A stretch of DNA of 64,000 nt from Thermoplasmatota archaeon (lineage in GTDB: Archaea > Thermoplasmatota > Penumbrarchaeia > JASLWR01), in assembly GCA_030740765.1 (NCBI GenBank), contig JASLWR010000001.1, positions 42,961 through 106,960 of the forward strand, given 5' to 3'. Both the position numbers and the translations under genes were made by a program. The number at the start of each line of letters is the position of its first letter. Within the stretch, counting starts at the first letter, position 1. This document shows, piece by piece, positions 8,844 through 18,182 of the stretch. The notes below the pieces were generated by a model. That model was given only the letters and a program-made list of their open reading frames with translations. It searched no databases and was not told where the DNA came from.

Positions 8844-10163
8844 CTAAAATACTCTATCGAAATCCATCAGATCAAAGATGAGCGTCCCCTTTTTCTCGGT
8901 TCCCTTGGCAATTATTCCATAGTGTTTTTCATAACCATTCATGGATGTTTGCACCGATTTTCTTTTTAGTTTCGATATAATTTTGTCTGCCTCCCCCGCT
9001 TTCAGATCCCTCCATTTCACCTCCATGAACAATGCCTTTTTCTCCCGTTCATTCATTCCGATAAGGTCTATTTCCTCGCCCTTCCTCCACCATCGGCCCA
9101 GTTTCTTGATGCCGAAGGGCAGCATTTTCTTTCGATTCAATTCCAGTACGAACTGTTTTGCGATCTGTTCGAATACCCTTCCCACGTATGCATTATGATC
9201 CTCTCTAATATCTTCCACGGAAAAAAGCTTCTCTCCGATCCCCGAGAGATTCGGGTATATGAACCTGAACCAGAACGATAAAAAATTATCCTTCAGAAAA
9301 TACCGTCCCATCCTCGATCTCTCTCCCTCGGTTACCGGTATTTCTCTCTTTATGAACTCGACCTCCATTAAGTTCCTGAGATAGGGCGTGATATCGGAAT
9401 GTCTCATTCCCAGATAGTTCCGTATCTCCACAGGGGTGTTTTTCCCATTCGCTATTGCTTCCAGTATCTTTTTATAGGTAACAAAATTCTCAAATTCGTA
9501 CTTCATGAGAAAGTCGATCTCATAACTCAGGAATGAATCTACACCCGATACTTCCTCCTGCAGCCATTCCCAAAATGAATCCCTCATTTTTTCGAGATAG
9601 TACGGCACTCCGTCACAAAGGCCGAATATCTCGCACAGTTCATACCATCCGGCTTCCGGGAAGAATGAACGAATATCTTTGAAATCCATCGGACCCAGCT
9701 TGATCACTCCGGTCTTCCTTCCATAGAGAGGGCTTTTGTAGCTGAGAATATTCTGCCCCATCATGGATATTGAAGAACCAAGAAGTATCAGCTTTGTCCT
9801 CGTCTTGGATAATTGTGTGTCGATGATCCTCTGGAAAAGTGAGATTATTCCCGGAAATTCCTTGATCATATTCGGGAACTCATCGATGATCACGATACGA
9901 TCCCTCAATAAATTGAATATGGCCTCCCAGTCGTCAGCGGCATATGCCATATCCGGAATACTTTTTTTGCAATGGTCCTTGAAATGTCTAATGTTCGCGG
10001 ACTCGGTTGCAAAATAATAGATATGTTCCCGTTCTCGGACACACTCCAGGATCAATCGCGTTTTCCCTATCCTTCTTCTGCCATAAAGGATAAAGAATTC
10101 GAAATTATCACTATCCAATCTTTTGGATATGGCCTTGATTTCCTCTACTCGGTTCACAAACAT
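8844..10163 (-). CDS. Archaeal AAA ATPase with C-terminal DUF234-like domain
   Basis: 'FILYGRRRIGKTRLILE' P-loop, 'DRIVIIDEFPNM' Walker B, C-terminal 'GEEIDLIGMNEREKKALFMEVKW' nuclease-like motif. Confidence 0.85.
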   Translation of the reverse strand: MFVNRVEEIKAISKRLDSDNFEFFILYGRRRIGKTRLILECVREREHIYYFATESANIRHFKDHCKKSIPDMAYAADDWEAIFNLLRDRIVIIDEFPNMIKEFPGIISLFQRIIDTQLSKTRTKLILLGSSISMMGQNILSYKSPLYGRKTGVIKLGPMDFKDIRSFFPEAGWYELCEIFGLCDGVPYYLEKMRDSFWEWLQEEVSGVDSFLSYEIDFLMKYEFENFVTYKKILEAIANGKNTPVEIRNYLGMRHSDITPYLRNLMEVEFIKREIPVTEGERSRMGRYFLKDNFLSFWFRFIYPNLSGIGEKLFSVEDIREDHNAYVGRVFEQIAKQFVLELNRKKMLPFGIKKLGRWWRKGEEIDLIGMNEREKKALFMEVKWRDLKAGEADKIISKLKRKSVQTSMNGYEKHYGIIAKGTEKKGTLIFDLMDFDRVF

Positions 10164-10353
10164 GATAATCCAAATTATGATAAGTTCAATTATTATATAA
10201 CTATTTCCCTCTGAATTATTACATGTACCAAAGAAAATACTATCTCATATCCGCCGTCGGTCACTTCGATCCCCGAGGCAGAAGTCTCGGGAGAAAAGGA
10301 AATTCGGACCGCACTCCAGTTTAAAATCAATCTATTTCCACAATAAAGAAGAT

Positions 10354-11262
10354 ATGATACCTAGTAGTTTCTTATCCAAACTTGAAACTATATCGATCGC
10401 AATAATGGTGCAGAAAATGAACCTGAAAAAATTCGACGAGCCTTCCACTTTCTATAACGTGATCAAAAGGGATTTTTCCAACAATCTAATGGAAAACGAC
10501 CTGATGCTGGGCCTTACCCGGCTGCTCCGCGACTACCCCAAACAGTTCAATAATTTTTATTACCTCGCAACGGTTGAACAAGACGGGAAAAGTGTTCTTT
10601 CGGCGTTCTTGACACCTCCCTGGAACATTCTCGTTCACGCGGCGGATGAGATTGACGAAGTTCCGTACCGGATACTGGTAGATCACCTCATCGTGAATGA
10701 AATATCTCTTCCGGGAGTTAACGGCAGAACGAATGTTTCTAAACGCTTCGCAGACATCTGGTGCGCTTCCGCGAAAACCGTAAAAAAGATACACACGGAA
10801 ATGCGATTGTTCATTCTAACCTCTGTAAATAAGGTTAAATTGGCCAGAGGGAGGCTTGTAAAGGCGGACCCCCGTCATTACGACCTGCTGCTGGACTGGG
10901 CGCAAAAGTTCCACGAAGATGTCAGGTTGGATGTCGGTGATAACTACTTACGCAAGCATTTGGAAACGACGGTGGAAACGGGAAATGCATTCATCTGGGT
11001 GGACGGGGAACCGGTCTGCATGACCTTCCGCGAGCGGCCGCACGATGACGGGGTCTCCATAGGCTACGTTTACACTCCCCCCAAACTTCGTGGTCATGGT
11101 TATGCCACGAGCTGCGTTAAAACTGTAAGCGAAAGGACGTTGCGGGAAGGATACGGGTACTGCTCTCTTTTCACCGATCGGGCCAACCCCACGTCGAACA
11201 GTATCTACAAGAAGATAGGGTATCGGCCGGCTTGCGATTATCTTTATTACCTTTTCGAATAA
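10354..11262 (+). CDS. GNAT family N-acetyltransferase
   Basis: 'VSIGYVYTPPKLRGHGYATSCVKTVSERTLREGYGYCSLFTDRANPTSNSIYKKIGYRP'. Confidence 0.85.
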   Translation: MIPSSFLSKLETISIAIMVQKMNLKKFDEPSTFYNVIKRDFSNNLMENDLMLGLTRLLRDYPKQFNNFYYLATVEQDGKSVLSAFLTPPWNILVHAADEIDEVPYRILVDHLIVNEISLPGVNGRTNVSKRFADIWCASAKTVKKIHTEMRLFILTSVNKVKLARGRLVKADPRHYDLLLDWAQKFHEDVRLDVGDNYLRKHLETTVETGNAFIWVDGEPVCMTFRERPHDDGVSIGYVYTPPKLRGHGYATSCVKTVSERTLREGYGYCSLFTDRANPTSNSIYKKIGYRPACDYLYYLFE

Positions 11263-11270
11263 GTGTCACT

Positions 11271-12110
11271 TCAGAGCTCCCGCGGGTCCAGCTCGATCTC
11301 AAAAACAGTGGGCCACTTTTTCCCCGTTACGAACAAACGGTCGCCCTTTTCGTCATAGGCGATCCCATTGAGCACCCCTGCTGTGGTAGCACCCTGCCCT
11401 CCCAAAAGACCTGTAAGATCGATCCACCCGGTGACGTTTCCGGTCTCCGGCGATATAACAGCTATTTTATCCGATTTCCAGATGTTTGCCAGTATCTTCC
11501 CATCCACATACTCCAGTTCGTTCAGATGTTTTACCGTTTCACCGCCTGCCGTCACCTGTTTTACTCCAAGAACCTCGAAGGAATCGGGATCTAAAAAGGT
11601 CAGGGTGGAACTGCCGTCGCTCATTATCAATCTCTCGCCGTCGTGGGTCAGGCCCCAGCCTTCCGTTGAGTAATAAAATTCATCCATCTGTTCGAAGGTT
11701 TCCAGATCATAGACAAAGCCGATGCGTTTTTTCCACGTCAACTGGATGATACTATCTCCGAAAATGGTCATACCCTCGCCAAAAAACTCGGCGGAGAGGT
11801 TATACTGCTTCAATATGGTTCCAGTGTTCGCATCGACCTTTCTTATATCTGAGGATCCATAGATTCCCGTACTTTCGAAAAAGGTTCCGTTCTCGAAAGC
11901 GAATCCCTGGCAAAAGGCGTTGACATCATGGGGAAATGTATTCACTACGGTGTAGTTGTAATTGACGGGTGCCGGCCCGCTCGGCCCATCATCCTCATCA
12001 TTAGTCCCATCGGAGTCTGACGGTCCCTCATTCTGGAAAACGAGTATCGGAACGACGATCAATAATAATGCCGCTGCCACCGCAATAAAACCTGAGAAAA
12101 TACCTTTCAT
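11271..12110 (-). CDS. Glutaminyl-peptide cyclotransferase (glutamine cyclotransferase family), secreted/anchored
   Basis: 'VVNTFPHDVNAFCQGFAFENGTFFESTGIYGSSDIRKVD', 'FGEGMTIFGDSIIQLTWKKRIGFVYD', 'LNELEYVDGKILANIWKSDKIAVISPETGNVTGWIDL'. Confidence 0.85.
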   Translation of the reverse strand: MKGIFSGFIAVAAALLLIVVPILVFQNEGPSDSDGTNDEDDGPSGPAPVNYNYTVVNTFPHDVNAFCQGFAFENGTFFESTGIYGSSDIRKVDANTGTILKQYNLSAEFFGEGMTIFGDSIIQLTWKKRIGFVYDLETFEQMDEFYYSTEGWGLTHDGERLIMSDGSSTLTFLDPDSFEVLGVKQVTAGGETVKHLNELEYVDGKILANIWKSDKIAVISPETGNVTGWIDLTGLLGGQGATTAGVLNGIAYDEKGDRLFVTGKKWPTVFEIELDPREL

Positions 12111-12122
12111 TTTAATTACCTT

Positions 12123-15100
12123 CTAGTCTTGGTTTTGTTCATCGTTAACGGTTCTCTGTATTATTTTAATTTTCTTCTGCACTACTTTTATATTAACGGG
12201 TTTTGGCGGATCGATTTTCTGCAAAGCTAGCTCTCCAGGCGCGTCATATGTAACAGTGCTATCGGCATCCGGGGTTTCCACCGCTGTTTTCTCTGCCGCG
12301 ATCTCTGTTGTTTTCTTACCCCTACGCCAAATCATCAGAAAGATACCGGCACCTAGGAACAGGCCCAGCATCGCTACGATCCCCACACCTGCCGAAAGTG
12401 AAAGAGCCAAGCCCGAATCCTCCAAATTCTTTATTACGAACTTGCGGGAAACTGCCTCACCCTGTAGCAGCCCGTCATCCGCAGTCAATCGTATCAAGTA
12501 AGTACCGTCCTTCACACCCCCAGTATCCCACATAAAGGCCCCATCGTTCCTTTCGTTCTCGGCAATGACTTCCCAGCTATTTCCACCATCCGGGCTGACG
12601 GATATGTTGATGAGAAGCACCTCCAAATCAGCATCTTCGGCTCTCCACCTGATAGGAACCTTCCCCGCAAGTATCTCACCGTACAAAGGCGCCTTGATAG
12701 AGATCTCCGGGGCATCCGGGTTGTATATTCGAAAACTGCCCGAACGGTCCGCACTCTCCATAGCCCAAGTAGATAGGTCTTTTACAGTAACCTTGATACG
12801 GTAGTTCTCTCCGTCAGGAAACTCACGCGTATCCCAATCGTAATACCAACTACCAGGAACATCGCCCTCCATGAAATCCAGGTCTTCCGCAATATCGATC
12901 CATTTTTTTCCATCTGAGGAATAAGCCACATCCGCCGTAAGCAAGTCCCTGTCAGCGTCAGATGCATTCCAGCCAATTCTAACCGTTCCCCCTAGTATCT
13001 CGCCGCCCCGAGGATAAAAAACATTCACAATGGGAGGATCGGGGTTGTCGATACTGAACGGATCGCTGACGGCCACTCCTCGTAGCGAATATTCCGACAT
13101 GTCTGTGGCCGTTATTCTTAGTTGATAATTATCTCCATCCGGGACCTTGGAACTATCCCATTCCCATTTCTCCATATCACTCTCGCCGCTGGTGATATTT
13201 ATCCATTCCCCAGTCCCGTTCTTCCAGGCCACATCAATCAAAACACTGTCGTCATCGGGGTCCCAAATGTCCCATTCTATATCTACTATTCCCCATAGTG
13301 GATCAGCACCGCCAACCGTAAGGTTTGAAATCCTCGGTGGGTCGGGGTTATGAATAATAAAAGAGGAATCGGAATCATCCTTCCCCTTCAGCTTCTCCGG
13401 CGAGTCGTCCACTGCCTCGAGCCGCAACCAGTACCCCCGCCCATCCGGCATTTCCGAGGTGTTCCAGATATAGCTACCGTTGTTCGGTAAACCGGTTTCG
13501 AGAATTCTCCATTCATCCATAATTCCCTGTTTAAAATATATAAAAATAGAAAGCGTGTCGTTGTCCGGATCCTGGGCGCTCCAGTTCACAGGTGCAAGGC
13601 CGCTGATCGTCGTCTCCCCCTGTGGTGAAATAAGTTGAATCACTGGCGGATCGGGATTGTAAAGCGTGAAGGGACCAAATATCGGGCTTTCCCCTCTAAG
13701 GGAATGGGGTGATGAATCGGTGGCATTCGCTTTCAACCATAGGTGACCGTCCGGCGCCATACGCGTGTTCCATGGATGCGAGCCGGAATTATCGCGGTAT
13801 ATCGCAATCTCGCTCCAGTTGAACATATCGGAACTGTGGTAGAGACCCACGGAAACACTGTCACCATCCGGGTCATAAACCGTCCAGTTGAGATACACCC
13901 GGTCCTGGAGAATGTCGGTCGGGTCAGGTGCTTGAAGCGTTATCATGGGAGCATCGGGATTGTAAACCTTGAAGGTATTGTTGGAAGTATCGTTTCCAGA
14001 CAAACGGTCAGCGGAATTGTCGGTAGCCTCAACCCGGATCGTGTATGCGGGACCGTCTTCCCCCAGGCTTGTATTCCAATAATAAATGCCGTCATTTTCC
14101 TCATTTTCCGCAACCAAAAACCATCCGCTGCCGTTGTTGGCCGATATTTTTATTGCCAGTGCATCCCGGTTGGCATCCTCGGCGTGCCAGGTGATGGGAA
14201 CTGTTCCATTAAGTTCTTCCCCACCGTCCGGTGACCGCAAAAAAACTCGGGGGGCTTGCTCCACTCTCAGGGGAAGGTCGGACACCAGCGAGAAAGGCTG
14301 TGGACCCGAGGGTATTGAGAAACCGGTGACCTTCACTCTCCACCAACCGGGGTTCGGGTCCACTATCTCCACCTGCTCCACGATATTTAACCGATCGGGA
14401 GAATCGAAAACCGCCTGCGAGAGGGGAGTTGAGGGATCGAGCGTATACGGAAAATATTCATTTCCTAAAGGGTCCGTAATAAGAAGGTCGATGTCGTTTA
14501 TAAGTTCTTTCGCACCATCGTTGGGGGTTCCGGCCTCCAAATCGTTCCAAGCGAGAGTAAGCTTTAGACGCTCGGCACCGGGTACGACACGGACCGTATA
14601 CTCTATTTCGCCGGTATTATCTATCTCGTCCTCGATCAACAGTGTTGAATTCTCCGAATCATTTTTTATTATTTCTGCGGACGCCCTTGCTCTCACCTGC
14701 CCGTACCCGGTCATGTAATCCGGACCATAGTACCCCCCGAGGTGAGTGCCGGACGAGCAGATATTCACTATGTCCCTTGAGCCGTGAATGATAAGAGCTT
14801 TTAGCGTGGAAGAGGCGAGGTCCTCCTTGTGATTTTTGCGGTACTCTTCCACTAGGAGGGCGGAGATACCCGAGACATGCGGCGCCGCAAGGGAGGTTGC
14901 CATGTAGGGTCGGTAAGCACCATCAGCCCTCCCGTCGGTGGTGTTTATGTTGTCGTCCCCACCAGGACCCGGAAAGTTCCCGTAGGTCCCACCCGGAGCC
15001 ATCACTTCGGGTTTGAGCCTGCCGTCGTCGCAGGGCCCCCAGTTGCTGCCGGAGTAAATTTCGGTATGTGAATGATCCTGGGTATGGATAGTATCGGGGT

Positions 15101-16502
15101 CTCCATCATCGTCATACGTTGCCCCAACCACTAGAACGTTCTTTGCGGTCTTGGGTATGTTAATGGTGCCGAAGTTGACATAATCCGTATGATTCATATC
15201 CGTTCCACCAAATCGATCATCCCTCTCGTTGCCGGCGGAAAACACTATCAATGGGATTCGATCATTTCCGAACTCGTTCATTGATCCGGCGGCCACCAGA
15301 TCGAACCAGCGGGATTTGCTTCCGTAATCGGCGAAACCGTCGTTATCCGTGAAGCGCGGGTCAACACAGCTCGGACCCCCTGACCTGGTGACTATGCCCC
15401 AGGAGTTTTGTGACACGTAAACGTTACGTTCATTAATTGCATCCCCGAAGGCCCCCTCCCCCTCGGAGAAATTGAAGTTCACCTTCCAGTATGAATAGAG
15501 CTCCGCTTCCGGAGCCATACCGCTGAGATTTCTATTCTGTATCGGTCTTCCGTTTCCGCACATGACCCCTGCAACAGCCGTGGCGTGACGGTGGGTCTCC
15601 GGAGGTCGATTTGAATCCGAAGAGGGACCTTTCGGATCCGCAAGATTCACCCTGCCCGAGAATCCGAGATGGGTATCCCGAACACTGGATGAATCGTAAA
15701 TCATTAGCGGTATGCCATCTCCAGTCAAGTTATAAGGTGCTTTCGCGACTAGATCCACTTCCAGCTCCGGACGTGAATAATCCAGGTCTTCCTCATTTCC
15801 CACTGGCAGCGATTCCGGCTCGATCCATTGTATGGCATCTTCATCCATGAGCTTGGTAAGGATTTTATGATCATCTGCGTCAATTATGCATGGGAGGCCA
15901 TTGAGGATCGGGCTCCAGCCGCCAGTTTGGATAGCTGTCCCGTGGCCGGAAAGTACCAGCCTTGCCTCATGCTGAGAAACGTCCGAAAAAAAATTTACGA
16001 AAAGATGAACTTGTCCCTTGCTGTCCGTCCACTCCGGGTCGGTAATTTTCCGATAAAGAAAATCATTCAGAGCGGGGGATAAGCGGTCCTTTGGCTCTAT
16101 TTCTCCTGCCCAGAGTATTTTCGGGTCCATTATTAGACGGGGGATGGCCTTGGTCGATACGGCGGCAAACCAAGCATTGGTGTGAAGATAAGCCCCGGAA
16201 AGAAGCTTTACTCCGCAATTCTCAAGACTTTCTCTCTCGTTCTTAGACGGAATGCTCGCGAACTGGAGAATAATGTGCATCTTTTGATCTTTTGGAAGCT
16301 TGGTGGTATCCAACGGTTCAGTTTGCTCCGTTATTTCCCTTGAGTGGAGCAAGATGCTGAATTCCCCCTGGGTTTTCCGCCTCGAAAATATTCGATCATC
16401 CAGGGCAGGTGCCATTTGCGGTCCGCCAGTGGAGCTGACGAATAGAAAATGTGGAGTAATGAAAAGTGTGAGAATCAGGCCAAGCGTAATGATCCTTCCC
16501 AT
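12123..16502 (-). CDS. Subtilisin-like (S8) serine protease with multiple C-terminal beta-sandwich repeats and TM anchor
   Basis: Catalytic-type motifs 'IYDSSSVRDTHLGF', 'THRHATAVAGVMCG', 'ATSLAAPHVSGISALL'; about six repeats 'NPDPPxI...SPxGGE..G.V.I.W.A.D.D.D'; C-terminal TM. Confidence 0.9.
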   Translation of the reverse strand: MGRIITLGLILTLFITPHFLFVSSTGGPQMAPALDDRIFSRRKTQGEFSILLHSREITEQTEPLDTTKLPKDQKMHIILQFASIPSKNERESLENCGVKLLSGAYLHTNAWFAAVSTKAIPRLIMDPKILWAGEIEPKDRLSPALNDFLYRKITDPEWTDSKGQVHLFVNFFSDVSQHEARLVLSGHGTAIQTGGWSPILNGLPCIIDADDHKILTKLMDEDAIQWIEPESLPVGNEEDLDYSRPELEVDLVAKAPYNLTGDGIPLMIYDSSSVRDTHLGFSGRVNLADPKGPSSDSNRPPETHRHATAVAGVMCGNGRPIQNRNLSGMAPEAELYSYWKVNFNFSEGEGAFGDAINERNVYVSQNSWGIVTRSGGPSCVDPRFTDNDGFADYGSKSRWFDLVAAGSMNEFGNDRIPLIVFSAGNERDDRFGGTDMNHTDYVNFGTINIPKTAKNVLVVGATYDDDGDPDTIHTQDHSHTEIYSGSNWGPCDDGRLKPEVMAPGGTYGNFPGPGGDDNINTTDGRADGAYRPYMATSLAAPHVSGISALLVEEYRKNHKEDLASSTLKALIIHGSRDIVNICSSGTHLGGYYGPDYMTGYGQVRARASAEIIKNDSENSTLLIEDEIDNTGEIEYTVRVVPGAERLKLTLAWNDLEAGTPNDGAKELINDIDLLITDPLGNEYFPYTLDPSTPLSQAVFDSPDRLNIVEQVEIVDPNPGWWRVKVTGFSIPSGPQPFSLVSDLPLRVEQAPRVFLRSPDGGEELNGTVPITWHAEDANRDALAIKISANNGSGWFLVAENEENDGIYYWNTSLGEDGPAYTIRVEATDNSADRLSGNDTSNNTFKVYNPDAPMITLQAPDPTDILQDRVYLNWTVYDPDGDSVSVGLYHSSDMFNWSEIAIYRDNSGSHPWNTRMAPDGHLWLKANATDSSPHSLRGESPIFGPFTLYNPDPPVIQLISPQGETTISGLAPVNWSAQDPDNDTLSIFIYFKQGIMDEWRILETGLPNNGSYIWNTSEMPDGRGYWLRLEAVDDSPEKLKGKDDSDSSFIIHNPDPPRISNLTVGGADPLWGIVDIEWDIWDPDDDSVLIDVAWKNGTGEWINITSGESDMEKWEWDSSKVPDGDNYQLRITATDMSEYSLRGVAVSDPFSIDNPDPPIVNVFYPRGGEILGGTVRIGWNASDADRDLLTADVAYSSDGKKWIDIAEDLDFMEGDVPGSWYYDWDTREFPDGENYRIKVTVKDLSTWAMESADRSGSFRIYNPDAPEISIKAPLYGEILAGKVPIRWRAEDADLEVLLINISVSPDGGNSWEVIAENERNDGAFMWDTGGVKDGTYLIRLTADDGLLQGEAVSRKFVIKNLEDSGLALSLSAGVGIVAMLGLFLGAGIFLMIWRRGKKTTEIAAEKTAVETPDADSTVTYDAPGELALQKIDPPKPVNIKVVQKKIKIIQRTVNDEQNQD

Positions 16503-16530
16503 GGATTATCGATAACGGGAAGCATATTAT

Positions 16531-16803
16531 TTATTTTTCACTGGATTCATTGTTTTGGAACTCAACCATACGCTCGGCTATACCTATACACGAGAGAAGA
16601 TCATCCAGGGTGTTCTTGAGCATTCCCGGTTCTTGGCACTGGCATTGAAAAAATATCTTTCGACCGTCCAATCTTGCCGTAACGTAACCCTTGTTATCAA
16701 CATCCACAGCTCCGAATATGCTTTTGGCCTTCTCGCTGCTGTCATAGTTCAGGGTTATAACCCCACTTGATGTCCGTACACTTTTCTCTTCCATACCCGA
16801 CAC
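16531..16803 (-). CDS. Pcc1-like subunit (KEOPS complex)
   Basis: 'EKAKSIFGAVDVDNKGYVTARLDGRKIFFQCQCQEPGMLKNTLDDLLSCIGIAERM': Pcc1-like length and pattern. Confidence 0.6.
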   Translation of the reverse strand: MSGMEEKSVRTSSGVITLNYDSSEKAKSIFGAVDVDNKGYVTARLDGRKIFFQCQCQEPGMLKNTLDDLLSCIGIAERMVEFQNNESSEK

Positions 16804-16839
16804 TACGTTAAACTAATGGTGTTTGGAGACCCAAAAAGA

Positions 16840-17373
16840 TCATCTGTCGAAAAAGATGTTCTTCGAAGAGATGGAGACGGGAATCCCTATTGCCACAGTA
16901 CCTTCGATGAGGCCCAGTCGTTTGGCTATGACGCCGGGCCGGAACATGACCCTGGAATCCAGGTTCAACGTGGAAGCGGTCCTTGCCGCCGAGCCGAGGG
17001 CTATGCCAAGGTCAAGAAGCTTGAAACAGCAGTTGGGACCTGTGAAATCCCCCGATAACGTTTTTCCGAAATCCTTGCAGCCATAACCGCAAGCCTTGCA
17101 ATCCGCCCCAAGCGGCTTGTGGGGTTTTACTCCTACCAGCAGCAAGCCGTGGCACTGGAGAATGTTCATACCATCGCGGATATAATTTGCCTGGCCGGTC
17201 TCGTTTCCATGTTCCACCATTGTCCTACCGACAGTTTCCAACTCTTCATCGTTTAGGATAACGGTGTTCAGTGAATTCTGACCCAGCCCCTTTGGAGACG
17301 TTATTGCTGCTGCCTCCATTATACCAAGGCAGTGTTTTACCGTTTCTCTCAAGCGTTCTTTAAGCATGTTCAT
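16840..17373 (-). CDS. DUF2148 ferredoxin-like domain protein
   Basis: 'AITSPKGLGQNSLNTVILNDEEL', 'ADCKACGYGCKDFGKTLSGDFTGPNCCFKLLDLGIALGSAARTAS'. Confidence 0.8.
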   Translation of the reverse strand: MNMLKERLRETVKHCLGIMEAAAITSPKGLGQNSLNTVILNDEELETVGRTMVEHGNETGQANYIRDGMNILQCHGLLLVGVKPHKPLGADCKACGYGCKDFGKTLSGDFTGPNCCFKLLDLGIALGSAARTASTLNLDSRVMFRPGVIAKRLGLIEGTVAIGIPVSISSKNIFFDR

Positions 17374-17385
17374 TCCTCAATAATA

Positions 17386-18018
17386 TCAAATATCCCCTAG
17401 GGAGAACTTTATCATCATTATCTCGAACTCCAGCCGGTGCTTGGATTCGTTCCAACCGGACATGTGTGAGATAGGGGACCACCGTTGGAACTTCTCCAAT
17501 ATTTCCCCCTGGTAGACCGACTTCGTCAGTTCCTTTTTGTGGGTCCTGTATATGTTGAGAGCCCGCAGGAACCATTTCTCCCTTGCATGGTATAATCCAA
17601 GCCAGAAAAAATTATCCATCATTGAAATAAGAACGGTTGGTGAAAGAGAAGTACGGGTTCCCTTCAGAACTGAATCGCCTAATTTCGCGAGATTCGCCCC
17701 TTCGTCGAGAATTCCCTTCCGGGACAACTCGCGGCTCAACTCTAGTATCCGCAGCGAAAAATACTGTCCTGGCGGGAAGACCATGCTGTGAAGCATGTCA
17801 TTGAAATGACGCATGTCGATGGTAGGGAAGGTCCGGTAGGAGGAGGCTTCTATCATGGTGTCTCTGATGGAAAGTAATATCTGGATATTGCCATCGCTCA
17901 TTTCCCCATTGTTTTCGATCAATGCGGTAAGACTTCCCGTCATTTGCAGTTCCATTTCCCGTGCTGTGTCGTTGGCAGCCTTCAGATAAGAATCATTAAT
18001 TCCTACAGGATGCTTCAT
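17386..18018 (-). CDS. Conserved hypothetical protein
   Basis: Long ORF with alpha-helical composition, directly upstream of the DUF2148 gene. Confidence 0.65.
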   Translation of the reverse strand: MKHPVGINDSYLKAANDTAREMELQMTGSLTALIENNGEMSDGNIQILLSIRDTMIEASSYRTFPTIDMRHFNDMLHSMVFPPGQYFSLRILELSRELSRKGILDEGANLAKLGDSVLKGTRTSLSPTVLISMMDNFFWLGLYHAREKWFLRALNIYRTHKKELTKSVYQGEILEKFQRWSPISHMSGWNESKHRLEFEIMMIKFSLGDI

Positions 18019-18182
18019 ACAAATCTCCAAATAGCTTCCTTTAATATTAAAATATTATATCGAAAAGAAATAAATAAATAAAAACCCGCTGTTTGTGAGT
18101 AGGGAACGGGAATCTTGGGTCAATTGATACCCCGATGGAATGAATTATAATTCCCGTTATAAACTCAACGGAGTGTATATCC